The notes: a model not told the origin generated them from the letters alone. Numbered from the stretch's first letter, positions 8,262 to 15,876 are shown. The stretch: DNA of 33,786 nt from Chloroflexota bacterium (GCA_021788175.1 JAJYKX010000005.1:1-33786), one strand, 5' to 3'. Translations and numbers: made by a program.

Positions 8262-9872
8262 TCAGGCCCCGCGCGAGCCCGCTCCCGCTCCCGTTCCGCC
8301 CGAACCCTCGCCGGAGCGCCCCTTCCGCAGGTACGCGCGCCAGGTCATGGCCCACCGCGCCGGGTCGTCCAGGGGGCCGTGGTCGTGCCGGTGCACCACG
8401 CTCGCGTGCGGCGCGGTCCGCACGAGCTCCGGGTCCTCGTACGCCTCGCGGACGACGCGCTCCAGGGTGGCCGCGTACTCGTCGAGCTCCTCGGGCGAGT
8501 ACGACTCGGTCGGCTCGAGGGTGAAGGGCTCCGGCACGAGCCAGGGATGGTGGCTGGTCCAGTAGTGGGCGCCGAAGTCGGCCATCCGCCGCCCCACGTC
8601 CTCCGAGCCCACGCCCGTCTCGCGCCGCAGCGGCTCGAAACTGTAGCGGACCTGCTCCAGGCGCCGGCGGTCCGGCCACGGCACCGCCACGCCGCGGATC
8701 CGGCGAACACGGTCGAGGAGGTAGTTGTTGGCGAGCACGGCCGACTCTGCCACTGAGCGGAGGCCCGCGGCGCCCAGGCTCATGATCCAGGCGTAGGCGC
8801 GCAGGTGGACCTCCGGCACGCCATACCAGGTCCGGACCCTGCCGATGCTGGCCGGCCGATCCCGGTCGAGGTGGTAGGCGGTCCCGTCGAAGGTGACCAC
8901 CGGCGAGGGGAGGAAGGGCGCGAGGTACGTGCGGACGCCCAGCGCCCCGCAGGCCGGGCCGCCCGACCCGTGCGGCGTGGAGAAGGTCTTGTGCAGGTTG
9001 AAGAAGCAGGCGTCGAAGCCGGCCTCCCGTGCCCGGGTGATCCCCAGGAGCCCGTTGGCGTTCGCCTGGTCGTAGACGCAGAGCCCGCCCGCCTCGTGGA
9101 CGGCGGCGGTGAACTCGGCGATGCGGGGATTGAAGATCCCGGTGTCCTCGGGGTTCGTGATGAAGAGGCCGGCGGTGCGCGGTCCCAGCACGGTCCGCAG
9201 CTCGTCCAGCTCCGGGTACCCGTTCGGCCCCGGCTGCAGGGTGACGATGCGGAACCCCGCCACGTGCGCCGCCGCCGCGTCGGACGGGTGCGAGAAGATC
9301 GTGGTCACGATCTCGTCGCGGGCCGGGAAGTCGCCCCGAGACTCGTGCCAGGCACGCAGCATCGCCGCCGCGGCGAAGATCGCCTGGGACCCGCTGCCGG
9401 GCTGCAGGGTGAAGGCGTCCATCCCGGAGATCTCCCGCAGGAGGAGGTCGAGCCGGTACATCACCTCCAGGATCCCCTGCACGGTTCGCTCGTCCTGCAG
9501 CGGGTGCAGGTCGGCCACGCGCGGGCTCCGGGCCAGCTGCTCGTTGATCTTCGGGCTGTACTTCATGGTGCAGGTGCCCTGGCCGATGTCGATGTTGACG
9601 TCCGCGCCCAGGGTCTCCTGCGAGAGCCGCAGGTAGTGGCGCACCACCGCCTGCTGCGACAGCTCGGGGAGGGCGGGGGGATTCCGACGGCGGATCGCCT
9701 CCGGGACCCGTTCGTCCGGAGTCAGCTCGGGCACCTCCCGGTCAGGGCGCGGCGGCAGCACGCCGCGGGCGCCCGGCACGGAGAGCTCGAAGATGACCGG
9801 CTCGTCCCAGCGCGCTGCATGGAAGCGACGCACGCTGCCCGGTGCGGCGGGAGAGGTGTGACCATCGCGCAT
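8262..9872 (-). CDS. Glycine-decarboxylase-like protein, beta (PLP) subunit, atypical
   Basis: This 536-residue protein is homologous over most of its length to GcvPB, the PLP-binding half of the split P-protein of the glycine cleavage system. The PLP lysine is K295 in NLHKTFSTPHG, and D268 in YDQANA would pair with the pyridine nitrogen. Several normally near-invariant boxes differ: HGTNPAS is replaced by SHPSDAAA (194-201), YDGANLNA by YDQANANG, LQPAAGAQG by LQPGSGSQA, and the glycine-rich loop after K295 reads GSGGPACGALGV. The N-terminus has about 50 extra residues. The fold and cofactor are kept, but the substrate pocket probably is not standard. It starts at ATG 9872 with GGGAGG 8 nt upstream, 17 nt after gcvPA, in an operon with an SDR. 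Databases would call it gcvPB; I withhold the symbol because the reaction is uncertain. Confidence 0.8.
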   Translation of the reverse strand: MRDGHTSPAAPGSVRRFHAARWDEPVIFELSVPGARGVLPPRPDREVPELTPDERVPEAIRRRNPPALPELSQQAVVRHYLRLSQETLGADVNIDIGQGTCTMKYSPKINEQLARSPRVADLHPLQDERTVQGILEVMYRLDLLLREISGMDAFTLQPGSGSQAIFAAAAMLRAWHESRGDFPARDEIVTTIFSHPSDAAAAHVAGFRIVTLQPGPNGYPELDELRTVLGPRTAGLFITNPEDTGIFNPRIAEFTAAVHEAGGLCVYDQANANGLLGITRAREAGFDACFFNLHKTFSTPHGSGGPACGALGVRTYLAPFLPSPVVTFDGTAYHLDRDRPASIGRVRTWYGVPEVHLRAYAWIMSLGAAGLRSVAESAVLANNYLLDRVRRIRGVAVPWPDRRRLEQVRYSFEPLRRETGVGSEDVGRRMADFGAHYWTSHHPWLVPEPFTLEPTESYSPEELDEYAATLERVVREAYEDPELVRTAPHASVVHRHDHGPLDDPARWAMTWRAYLRKGRSGEGSGGTGAGAGSRGA

Positions 9873-9889
9873 CGGGGCATCCTCCCGCG

Positions 9890-11290
9890 TCACCGCAGCA
9901 CCTCCGCCAGGGTGTCGGCCAGCCGGTCGATGTCGGCGCGCGAGTGCGCCTCGGTCACGCAGTAGAGCGCCGACTGCCCCAGCCCGGGGAATGGCTCGGA
10001 GAGGTCCGCTCCACCGAAGATCCCCCGGTCGAGGAGCGCCGCGTTGATCTCCCGCACGGTGCGGCCCGTCGTCGTGAAGTCGACCGTGAACTCCTTGAAC
10101 GGGATGCCCGAGAGGCGCGGCGACCGGACACCGGGGAGCGCCCCCAGGCGTCCCGCCGCGTAGCGCGCCAGCCGCATGCAGGTCTCGCCGAGCTCGGCCA
10201 TCCCCTGCGGACCCATCAGGGCCAGGTAGACGCCGGCCGTGATCCCCCACAGGGCCGCCGCCGTGCCGACGAACTCCTTCCCCTCCTCCCGTCCATGGAA
10301 GCTGGTGCGCTCCCAGGCCACGTCCCCGAAGCCGTACTCGCCCTCCACCGCGGTGTCGGTGAGCCCGAAGAGGCGGGAGGGGTACTCGGTCACGAACCGG
10401 GGCTCGTCGGGCGTGGCGATGAACCCGCCGTGCCCGCCGCCGAAGTACATGTGGATCCCGAGGGGCTGCAGGTCGCCGCAGGCGATGTCGAACCCGCAGG
10501 CGCCCGGCGCCTCGAGCACGCCGAGCGAGGAGGGATCCACGCAGGCCACGGCGAGCGCCCCGCGCGCGTGGGCCATCCCCGCGATCGCCGCAGCCTGTTC
10601 CTCGATGATCCCCAGGAAGGTGGGGTTCTCCACGAGGACCGCCGCCGTGTCGTCGGAGAGCTTCGCGTGCAGGTCCGCCAGGTCGAGCAGCCCGCTGCGA
10701 GGGTCGTACCCCACGGGCACCACCTCGAGCGCGCCGCGGACGTAGTTGTCGATCACGGACCTCCGCTGTGGGTTGGCCGTCGCCGGCACCAGGACCCGGC
10801 GCCGGCCGGTGATCCGCCCCGCCATCCGGAGCGCGGTGGCGGAGGCCTGGGCACCGTCGAAGGTCGGGATGCTCACCACGTCCATCCCGAGCAGCTCGCC
10901 CATCATCGAGGCGTACTCGAAGAGCGCCTGGAACCGCCCGTGGTCCTCGTACGGCTCGCCGCCGTAGGCGGTCAGGAACTCGGATCGGGCGTTGACCTCG
11001 TCGCAGACGGCCGGCACCACGTGCGGGTAGCATCCGGCACCCAGGAAGCTCAGGGCATCCGCGGTGGTCGTGTTGCGCGCCAGCAGCGCCTCCACGTGCC
11101 GCCGCAGATCGTGTTCGGAGGCGAGCGGCTGCGGGAGGTCGAGCGGCCGGGTCAGCCGGAGCTCGGCCGGGATGTCGGCGTAGAGCGCCTCCACGTCGGG
11201 CGCCCCGATCCGGCGGAGCATCGCCTCGCGGACGCCGGGGACGCTGGCGGGGATGTACGGGTGGGCCCCGGGGCCCGGGTCTGCGGTCAC
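9890..11290 (-). CDS. Glycine-decarboxylase-like protein, alpha subunit, atypical
   Basis: This 466-residue protein is homologous to GcvPA. The N-terminal YIP box, ADIPAELRLTRPLDLP and SFLGAGCYPHVVPAV match the family. However, the usual YTPYQPEISQG motif is YGGEPYEDHG (109-118), EGQSLGIPLSFGGPY is GDLQPLGIHMYFGGGH (272-287), and the REKATSNICT box is absent, with GREEGKEFVGTAA in its place (333-345). These segments surround the active-site cleft shared with the beta subunit in known P-proteins, so the loss in both subunits looks coordinated. The GTG start at 11290 overlaps the stop of the upstream SDR (GTGA) and has GGAGG 9 nt before it. No GcvH or GcvT gene is in the window. Confidence 0.8.
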   Translation of the reverse strand: MTADPGPGAHPYIPASVPGVREAMLRRIGAPDVEALYADIPAELRLTRPLDLPQPLASEHDLRRHVEALLARNTTTADALSFLGAGCYPHVVPAVCDEVNARSEFLTAYGGEPYEDHGRFQALFEYASMMGELLGMDVVSIPTFDGAQASATALRMAGRITGRRRVLVPATANPQRRSVIDNYVRGALEVVPVGYDPRSGLLDLADLHAKLSDDTAAVLVENPTFLGIIEEQAAAIAGMAHARGALAVACVDPSSLGVLEAPGACGFDIACGDLQPLGIHMYFGGGHGGFIATPDEPRFVTEYPSRLFGLTDTAVEGEYGFGDVAWERTSFHGREEGKEFVGTAAALWGITAGVYLALMGPQGMAELGETCMRLARYAAGRLGALPGVRSPRLSGIPFKEFTVDFTTTGRTVREINAALLDRGIFGGADLSEPFPGLGQSALYCVTEAHSRADIDRLADTLAEVLR

Positions 11291-12090
11291 GCCGTCTCGC
11301 CTCCATCGATGCTGATGCACTGTCCGGTGATGTAGGCGGCCTCGTCCGAGGCCAGGAACGCGAAGAGGGCGGCCACCTCGCCCGGGCGGGCGTGACGGCC
11401 CAGCGGGATGCGGCGGTTCACCTCCTCCAGCATCTCCGGGGAGTACTCCGCCTGCTGCATGGGTGTCAGGACGTAGCCCGGGCAGACCGCGTTGGCACGC
11501 AGCCACGGCGCGCACTCGAGCGCGATCGTCTTCATCAGCAGGTTCACGCCCGCCTTGGAGGCGTTGTAATCCGTGTAGAAGGGGTGACCGTCGAGCCCGT
11601 TGGTCGACGACGTGAACAGGATCACGCCGGCCCCCTGCGCGGACATCCGGCGTGCCGCGGCCCTGGCGCAGAGGAAGGCGCCGGTCAGGTTGACCCCGAT
11701 GACGCGCGACCACTGCTCGGGCTCGAGGTCGAGGAAGCTGCGGCGCACGCTGATCCCGGCGTTCGCGATCAGCACGTCGACGCCGCCGAGCAGCCGGTCG
11801 ACCTCGCGGAACGCGACGTCCACCCGGGCCGGGTCGCTGACGTCCGCCTCCACGGTGCCAGCCAGTCCCGGCAGGTCCTCGCCAAGGCGCGCCAGCGCCC
11901 CGGCGTCCCGGTCCAGGGCGATCACGCGGGCGCCGTCGTCGACGAACCGGGTCACGGTGGCGAGGCCGATCCCGCTGGCGCCTCCGGTGACCACGACGCG
12001 TCGGCCGGCCAGCCCCGGCCGCGGGGACGGGCTCGCGGCGGCCGAGGATCCGGGTCCGTCCGCGGCGTGCGGCGTCGTGCTTCGTCCCAT
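11287..12090 (-). CDS. SDR-family NAD(P)-dependent oxidoreductase, first gene of the gcvP-like operon
   Basis: This classical short-chain dehydrogenase has 267 residues. The cofactor motif TGGASGIG is at 35-42, preceded by a Pro/Ser/Ala-rich prefix of about 25 residues. An aspartate at the end of the second strand (ALDRD) predicts NAD rather than NADP. NAG is present as NANAG-like IANAGIS, the active-site serine is in FTSSTNG, and the catalytic Tyr and Lys are in YNASK. The C-terminus has the SIDGG motif typical of the family. The substrate is unknown. Its stop overlaps the GTG of the alpha subunit gene, so the three proteins are translationally linked. ATG 12090 has GGAGG 8 nt upstream. It is divergent from another SDR gene. 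Confidence 0.88.
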   Translation of the reverse strand: MGRSTTPHAADGPGSSAAASPSPRPGLAGRRVVVTGGASGIGLATVTRFVDDGARVIALDRDAGALARLGEDLPGLAGTVEADVSDPARVDVAFREVDRLLGGVDVLIANAGISVRRSFLDLEPEQWSRVIGVNLTGAFLCARAAARRMSAQGAGVILFTSSTNGLDGHPFYTDYNASKAGVNLLMKTIALECAPWLRANAVCPGYVLTPMQQAEYSPEMLEEVNRRIPLGRHARPGEVAALFAFLASDEAAYITGQCISIDGGETA

Positions 12091-12150
12091 GCGTGGAACC
12101 TCCGCTGGATTGCCGCCCCTGGGCGCGGGCGGCGCGACGGGAACGGCGAG

Positions 12151-12157
12151 TAGTATC
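12151..12157. promoter_or_regulatory. Overlapping divergent -10 elements between the two SDR genes
   Basis: TAGTAT on plus (12151-12156) and GATACT on minus (12157-12152) overlap by five bases. Transcription in each direction would give leaders of about 150 nt (plus) and 55 nt (minus). The same TAGTAT core is used at 14517. Confidence 0.4.
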
Positions 12158-12223
12158 CCAAGTCCGGGCCCTCATCCGTGGCGCCGGGGCACCGGCGTGC
12201 CGGCGTGGGGGGTGGTCGCGCCG

Positions 12224-12290
12224 GCATCGCCATCGCGAGCATCGCCATCGCGAGCATCGCCGGCGCGGGTGCCGGCGCGGGCGCCGGAGC
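12224..12290 (+). repeat. Short tandem repeats in the leader of the second SDR gene
   Basis: GCATCGCCATCGCGA occurs twice head-to-tail (12224-12238 and 12239-12253), followed by about three 12-nt units related to GCCGGCGCGGGT. They lie in the 5' untranslated region. Translating the frame of the downstream gene gives an Arg/His-rich string, so it is not a natural N-terminal extension. Confidence 0.65.
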
Positions 12291-12314
12291 GGGCTCCGCC
12301 GGACGGGAGGGTGC

Positions 12315-13097
12315 ATGACGGTTTCCACGGGTCGACTGGCGGGGCGGGTCGCGCTGGTGACCGGCGCGGCGTCGGGGATCGGGGCGGCCACGGCGGTCCG
12401 CTTCGGCGGGGAGGGAGCGGCCGTCGGGCTGGTCGACCGCGACGAGACGGGGCTGGCGCGCGTGGCGGATGCCATCCGCGAGTCCGGCGGGCGTGCGCTC
12501 CCGGTGCCGCTCGACCTGACCGCGCCCGGTGCGGCGGATCGCGCCGTCGATGTGGTGGTGGGGGCGTTCGGTGGGCTCGACATCCTGGTGGCCGCGGCCG
12601 GGATGATCCGGCGCCACACCGCACTCGAGACGTCCGACGCCGAGTGGGACGAGGTGGTCGCGGTCAACCTGACCGCGTTGTTCCGCTGCTGCCGGGCGGC
12701 GATCCCGCGCATGCGGGAACGCGGCGGCGGGGCCATCGTCACGGTGGGCTCCGGGTGGAGCCTGGTCGCGGGGCCGCGCTCCGTCAGCTACGCGGCCACC
12801 AAGGCGGCCGTGGCGAACCTGACGCGCGCGCTCGCGATCGACCACGGTCCGGATGGGATCCGCGCGAACTGCGTCTGCCCGGGGGACACGGACACGCCCC
12901 TCCTGCGCGGCGAGTTCCACCAGCTCGGGGAACGCCTCGAGGACGGGCTGGCAGGTTCGGCCCGGGGCCGACCGCTCGGGCGCGTCGGCAGCCCGGACGA
13001 GATCGCTGCCGCGATCCTCTACCTCGCCTCCGACGACGCGACGTTCGTCACGGGCACCACGCTGGTGGTGGACGGAGGCGGCCTGGCGGGCGGCTGA
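12315..13097 (+). CDS. SDR-family oxidoreductase
   Basis: This 260-residue classical short-chain dehydrogenase has the cofactor motif TGAASGIG near residue 19. An aspartate follows the second strand (LVDRD), so it is probably NAD-dependent. The active-site serine is in VGSGWS, the catalytic pair is in YAATK, and the C-terminal VVDGGG is present. It resembles 3-oxoacyl-ACP reductase or sugar/polyol dehydrogenases, but the substrate cannot be read from sequence. ATG was chosen because GGGAGG sits 4 nt upstream. It diverges from the SDR-gcvP-like operon and shares its promoter region, so the two may serve one pathway. Confidence 0.88.
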   Translation: MTVSTGRLAGRVALVTGAASGIGAATAVRFGGEGAAVGLVDRDETGLARVADAIRESGGRALPVPLDLTAPGAADRAVDVVVGAFGGLDILVAAAGMIRRHTALETSDAEWDEVVAVNLTALFRCCRAAIPRMRERGGGAIVTVGSGWSLVAGPRSVSYAATKAAVANLTRALAIDHGPDGIRANCVCPGDTDTPLLRGEFHQLGERLEDGLAGSARGRPLGRVGSPDEIAAAILYLASDDATFVTGTTLVVDGGGLAGG

Positions 13098-13233
13098 GGT
13101 CGTCCTCCGGCCAGCGCCCGAACCCACACGTGGCGGGGGGCTCACGCTCGGGCGGGCGGCCGACCGCTCCCCGGGATGGGTGGCCGGCCCCCGGCCGGGG
13201 ACCTCTTCGCCGATGCGTGCGAGGATTCGGGTG

Positions 13234-13785
13234 ATGGAACCTCGCGACCACGGCATCCCGGACGGCGGATCGGACGACGACCGGCAGGAGCACGACACCG
13301 GCGACGCGGGCGATGCGCCGCAGGACCGCGCGGATGAGCCGATGGGCGACCCCGACGAGCGTGGCGGCCTCACGCGGTCGGAGCAGCGTGCCGTCGACGA
13401 GCTTCTCGAGCGCGAGACGCCCTACGGGCTCCTCCAGCGCGGCAAGGCCCTGATGAGCCGCCGCCACTACGCCCAGGCCGCGGTGCTGCTCCAGCGCGCC
13501 GCCGGCCTCGAGCCCCGCCGCGGCTCCATCCTCGAGGCACTCGGCCGCGCGTACTACAACAGCGGCCAGCACGAGCGGGCCGTGGCAACCTTCGAGGACC
13601 TCCTCGAGATCGACCCATCCCTGCCGTACGCGCACTTCGCGCTCGGCCAGGGTCTGAAGCAGCTGGGCCGGCAGGAGGAGGCGCGGACCCACCTGCGGCT
13701 GGCGGTCGCCCTCGCGCCGGAGTCCCGGCTGTACCGCAACGCGCTGGACCGCCTGGAGGGCAACCGGCCGCCCACGCTGCTGTAG
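13234..13785 (+). CDS. Small TPR-repeat protein
   Basis: The first 55 or so of its 183 residues are Asp/Gly/Arg-rich and probably disordered. Residues about 60-175 form three tetratricopeptide repeats: RGKALMSRRHYAQAAVLLQR, then the repeat with LGRAYYNSGQHERAVATFE, then LGQGLKQLGRQEEARTHLR. There is no signal peptide or catalytic domain, so it is likely a cytosolic adaptor whose partner is unknown. Start choice is uncertain: ATG 13234 lies directly after an in-frame GTG at 13231, and no good ribosome-binding site is seen. A GAGGAT hexamer at 13221 could be a poor -10 for a leaderless transcript. It is convergent with the NUDIX gene; the 82-nt gap between them holds CTGGCGG repeats but no clear terminator. 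Confidence 0.75.
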   Translation: MEPRDHGIPDGGSDDDRQEHDTGDAGDAPQDRADEPMGDPDERGGLTRSEQRAVDELLERETPYGLLQRGKALMSRRHYAQAAVLLQRAAGLEPRRGSILEALGRAYYNSGQHERAVATFEDLLEIDPSLPYAHFALGQGLKQLGRQEEARTHLRLAVALAPESRLYRNALDRLEGNRPPTLL

Positions 13786-13867
13786 GGGAACGCGCGCCGC
13801 TGGCGGCGCTGGCGGCGGGGCCTGCCCTCGCGCGCGGCCCTCGCGTGCGCTGCCCGCCCGCGTGTCC

Positions 13868-14509
13868 TCAGAGCTCGCCGCGCTCCGCCATCCGGGCCAC
13901 GCGCAGCAGGCCGACCAGGGACTTCGCGTCCTCGATCTCGCCCCGCTCGGCCGCCGCCACGGCCTCGCGCCAGGGGCGCCGCACCAGGCGGAGGTGCTCG
14001 TCCGGCTCCGGCCCCGTGGAGTCGTCGTCCGGCGACAGGTCCTGCGCCAGGTACAGGTGCATGTGCTCGTCGGTGAACCCGGGCGCCGTCCAGAACGCCC
14101 CCAGGTCGCGCCAGCGGGCGGCCCGCATCCCGGTCTCCTCGGACAGTTCGCGGGCGGCGCAGATGGCCGGGTCCTCGAGGCTGCCGTCCGCGAGCGTGTC
14201 GATCGTCCCCGCCGGGATCTCGAGCAGCGCCCCGCCGGTGGCGTGCCGCCACTGCCGGACCATCAGCACGTCGTCGCCGTCCAGCGCCACGATCGCCACG
14301 GCACCGGGGTGGAGCACCAGCTCGCGCTCGCGCTCCACGCCGTCCGCGTGGCGGATGGTGTCCACCCGGAAGGTCAGGTAGCGGCCGCGGTACACCACGC
14401 GCTCCGATACCGGGGTCTCCTGCAGCCAGCCGTCCCCGGCGGGTTCGCCGGGCAGTCCACCCCCGCCCGTCGTCGGCGGAGGGGATCCAAGGCGCCGTCC
14501 GTCCGTCAT
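13868..14509 (-). CDS. NUDIX hydrolase, ADP-ribose pyrophosphatase-like
   Basis: The 213-residue protein has an N-terminal Gly/Pro-rich segment of about 30 residues and then a domain like ADP-ribose pyrophosphatases (VYRGRYLTFRVDTI, VRQWRHATGG, EIPAGTID). The catalytic helix reads REL SEETGM and binds the metal ions used to split a nucleoside diphosphate linkage. Compared with the usual G-x5-E spacing, the NUDIX box has about five extra residues between PAG and the first Glu (TIDTLADGSLE). This lengthens a loop but keeps the metal-binding REXXEE residues. ATG 14509 is preferred because a consensus TATACT lies 8 nt upstream and there is no Shine-Dalgarno. It diverges from the PHP gene with a 19-nt gap. 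Confidence 0.88.
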   Translation of the reverse strand: MTDGRRLGSPPPTTGGGGLPGEPAGDGWLQETPVSERVVYRGRYLTFRVDTIRHADGVERERELVLHPGAVAIVALDGDDVLMVRQWRHATGGALLEIPAGTIDTLADGSLEDPAICAARELSEETGMRAARWRDLGAFWTAPGFTDEHMHLYLAQDLSPDDDSTGPEPDEHLRLVRRPWREAVAAAERGEIEDAKSLVGLLRVARMAERGEL

Positions 14510-14528
14510 GGGCCCGTAGTATAGGTTC
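14510..14528. promoter_or_regulatory. Compact bidirectional promoter with overlapping -10 elements
   Basis: The whole intergenic gap is 19 nt. TAGTAT on plus (14517-14522) is followed by 6 nt and the GTG at 14529. TATACT on minus (14523-14518) is followed by 8 nt and the ATG at 14509. The two hexamers overlap by five bases, and both genes would be leaderless or nearly so. Any -35 contacts would have to lie inside the opposite gene. Confidence 0.6.
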
Positions 14529-15746
14529 GTGACCCACCACAGCCCCGGAGCCCTCCACATCCACTCGGTCTTCAGCGACGGGACCGGCACGCTCGAAGAG
14601 ATCGCCCGCGACGCCCGGCGGGCCGGGCTCGAATGGATCGGGATGACCGACCACAACACCCTCGCCCCCACGTACCGTGGCTTCGAGGGGATCCACGGCG
14701 GCGTCGTCGTCATCGTCGGCTACGAGTGGACGCCGGACGACGGCGACCACATGCTCGTCTACGGCGAGGCGGCGGCGCTCGGCACGGAGCCGCTCGATCC
14801 GACCCTCGCCCCGGCCGAGGCGATCGGGATCCTCGGGAACCGCGGTGCCCTGACCCACATCGCCCATCCCGACGAGCGCCGCGGCGTGGCGATGCCGTCG
14901 CTCCCGCCCTATCCCTGGCACGACTGGCAGGTGCGCGGGATGCGCGGGATCGAGCTCTGGAACTTCATGAGCGAATGGGCGGAGCGACTGACGCCGCGCA
15001 ACCGGCTGCTCCACGCGCTGCTCCCCGGGACCGGACTGCGCGGTCCTTCCGACCGCGTGCTGCGCTGGTGGGACGACCTGAATCGGCCGGTGGCCGGCGC
15101 GCCATTCCCGGTGGCGCACGGCGGACGAGTGGGAGCCGCGGAAGCCCCGGCCGATTCGCCCGCCGACTGGCCCGCCGATGCCCCGGCCGATTCGCGCGCC
15201 GATGCCGTCCCCGGCCCGGGCGGATCGGACGAACCGCGCTTCGCCGGCGGCGCCCGGCTCACCGTCGGCGTGAGCGGGACGGATGCCCACGCGTTCCGGG
15301 TCCGCGCGTTCGGCCGGACGTGGACGATCTTCCCGTACCTCCAGGTGTTCCGGGCGTTCACCAATTACCTGCTGCTCGACGAGCCGCTCCCCGCGGACCT
15401 GGAGCCGGCCCGGTCCGCGATCCTGCGGGCGATCGGGGAGGGGCGCCTCTACTTCGCCAACCGCCGGCTGGGAGACGCGCTCGGGCTCGAGTTCACCGCG
15501 GGGGATTCCGGGGGCCGGCACGTCGGTTCGGGCGGCTGGCTGCCGTGGAAGTCCGGCGGCGCGCAGGTGCGCGCGGCGAGCCCACTCCCGGCGTCGCTCC
15601 GGATCCTCCGGGACGGCGAGGAGATCGCGCGGACCCACGGCCGGACACTCGCCGCGGACGCCCCGGGCCCGGGGTCGTACCGGGTCGAGGCCTGGCGCTT
15701 CGGCGAGCCCTGGGCCTTCACCAACCCGATCGCGCTGCTGTCCTGA
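14529..15746 (+). CDS. PHP-domain metal-dependent phosphoesterase family protein
   Basis: The 405-residue protein opens with LHIHSVFSDGTGT (H10, H12, D17), followed by GMTDHNT and later THIAHPDE and SGTDAHAF. These are the metal-binding motifs of the PHP fold, found in histidinol phosphatase, polymerase PHP domains and nucleotide or nucleic-acid phosphoesterases. The family usually has a compact 220-280 residue core. Here a linker of PAD repeats at residues 206-226 splits the PHP motifs, and residues about 320-405 add a beta-rich domain resembling those in secreted or cell-surface PHP proteins. There is no obvious signal peptide. The GTG start is set by a leaderless promoter. The substrate is unknown. 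Confidence 0.82.
   Translation: MTHHSPGALHIHSVFSDGTGTLEEIARDARRAGLEWIGMTDHNTLAPTYRGFEGIHGGVVVIVGYEWTPDDGDHMLVYGEAAALGTEPLDPTLAPAEAIGILGNRGALTHIAHPDERRGVAMPSLPPYPWHDWQVRGMRGIELWNFMSEWAERLTPRNRLLHALLPGTGLRGPSDRVLRWWDDLNRPVAGAPFPVAHGGRVGAAEAPADSPADWPADAPADSRADAVPGPGGSDEPRFAGGARLTVGVSGTDAHAFRVRAFGRTWTIFPYLQVFRAFTNYLLLDEPLPADLEPARSAILRAIGEGRLYFANRRLGDALGLEFTAGDSGGRHVGSGGWLPWKSGGAQVRAASPLPASLRILRDGEEIARTHGRTLAADAPGPGSYRVEAWRFGEPWAFTNPIALLS
15144..15206 (+). repeat. In-frame PAD minisatellite within the PHP gene
   Basis: Five near-repeats of a 12-nt unit encode (A/S/W)PAD (residues 206-226). The length of this linker is likely to vary between strains. Confidence 0.6.
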
Positions 15747-15780
15747 TCCTCGCCGCGCGCCCGCCCGGCGGTCGGTCGGC

Positions 15781-15786
15781 TATACT
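15781..15786 (+). promoter_or_regulatory. Consensus -10 (TATACT) of tRNA-Asn
   Basis: TATACT lies 14 nt before the first base of the tRNA, as expected for a stable RNA gene. The -35 is not recognisable. Confidence 0.55.
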
Positions 15787-15800
15787 CCGGCGGTTGCCGA

Positions 15801-15876
15801 TCCGGCGTAGCTCAGTCGGTAGAGCGGGCGGCTGTTAACCGCTTGGTCGCAGGTTCGAGTCCTGCCGCCGGAGCCA
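15801..15876 (+). tRNA. tRNA-Asn (anticodon GTT), CCA encoded
   Basis: The acceptor strands TCCGGCG (15801-15807) and CGCCGGA (15866-15872) pair over seven bases, and the discriminator is G. The D arm is GCTC...GAGC. The anticodon stem GGCGG/CCGCT has loop CTGTTAA with anticodon GTT. The T arm is GCAGG TTCGAGT CCTGC. The 3' CCA (15874-15876) is encoded in the DNA. The fold has no anomalies. Confidence 0.95.

Noticed and set aside
8262-11306. Single 1014-residue minus-strand gene
   Set aside because: The 5' part is an Arg-rich shadow of the alpha subunit frame; the real beta subunit starts at ATG 9872.
9890-12742. Single 950-residue minus-strand gene including an Arg/Pro-rich prefix
   Set aside because: The prefix is the shadow of the SDR gene and of the intergenic repeats; the alpha subunit starts at GTG 11290.
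13786-13867. Rho-independent terminator after the TPR gene
   Set aside because: Only short CTGGCGG direct repeats and GC-rich sequence; no convincing stem-loop.
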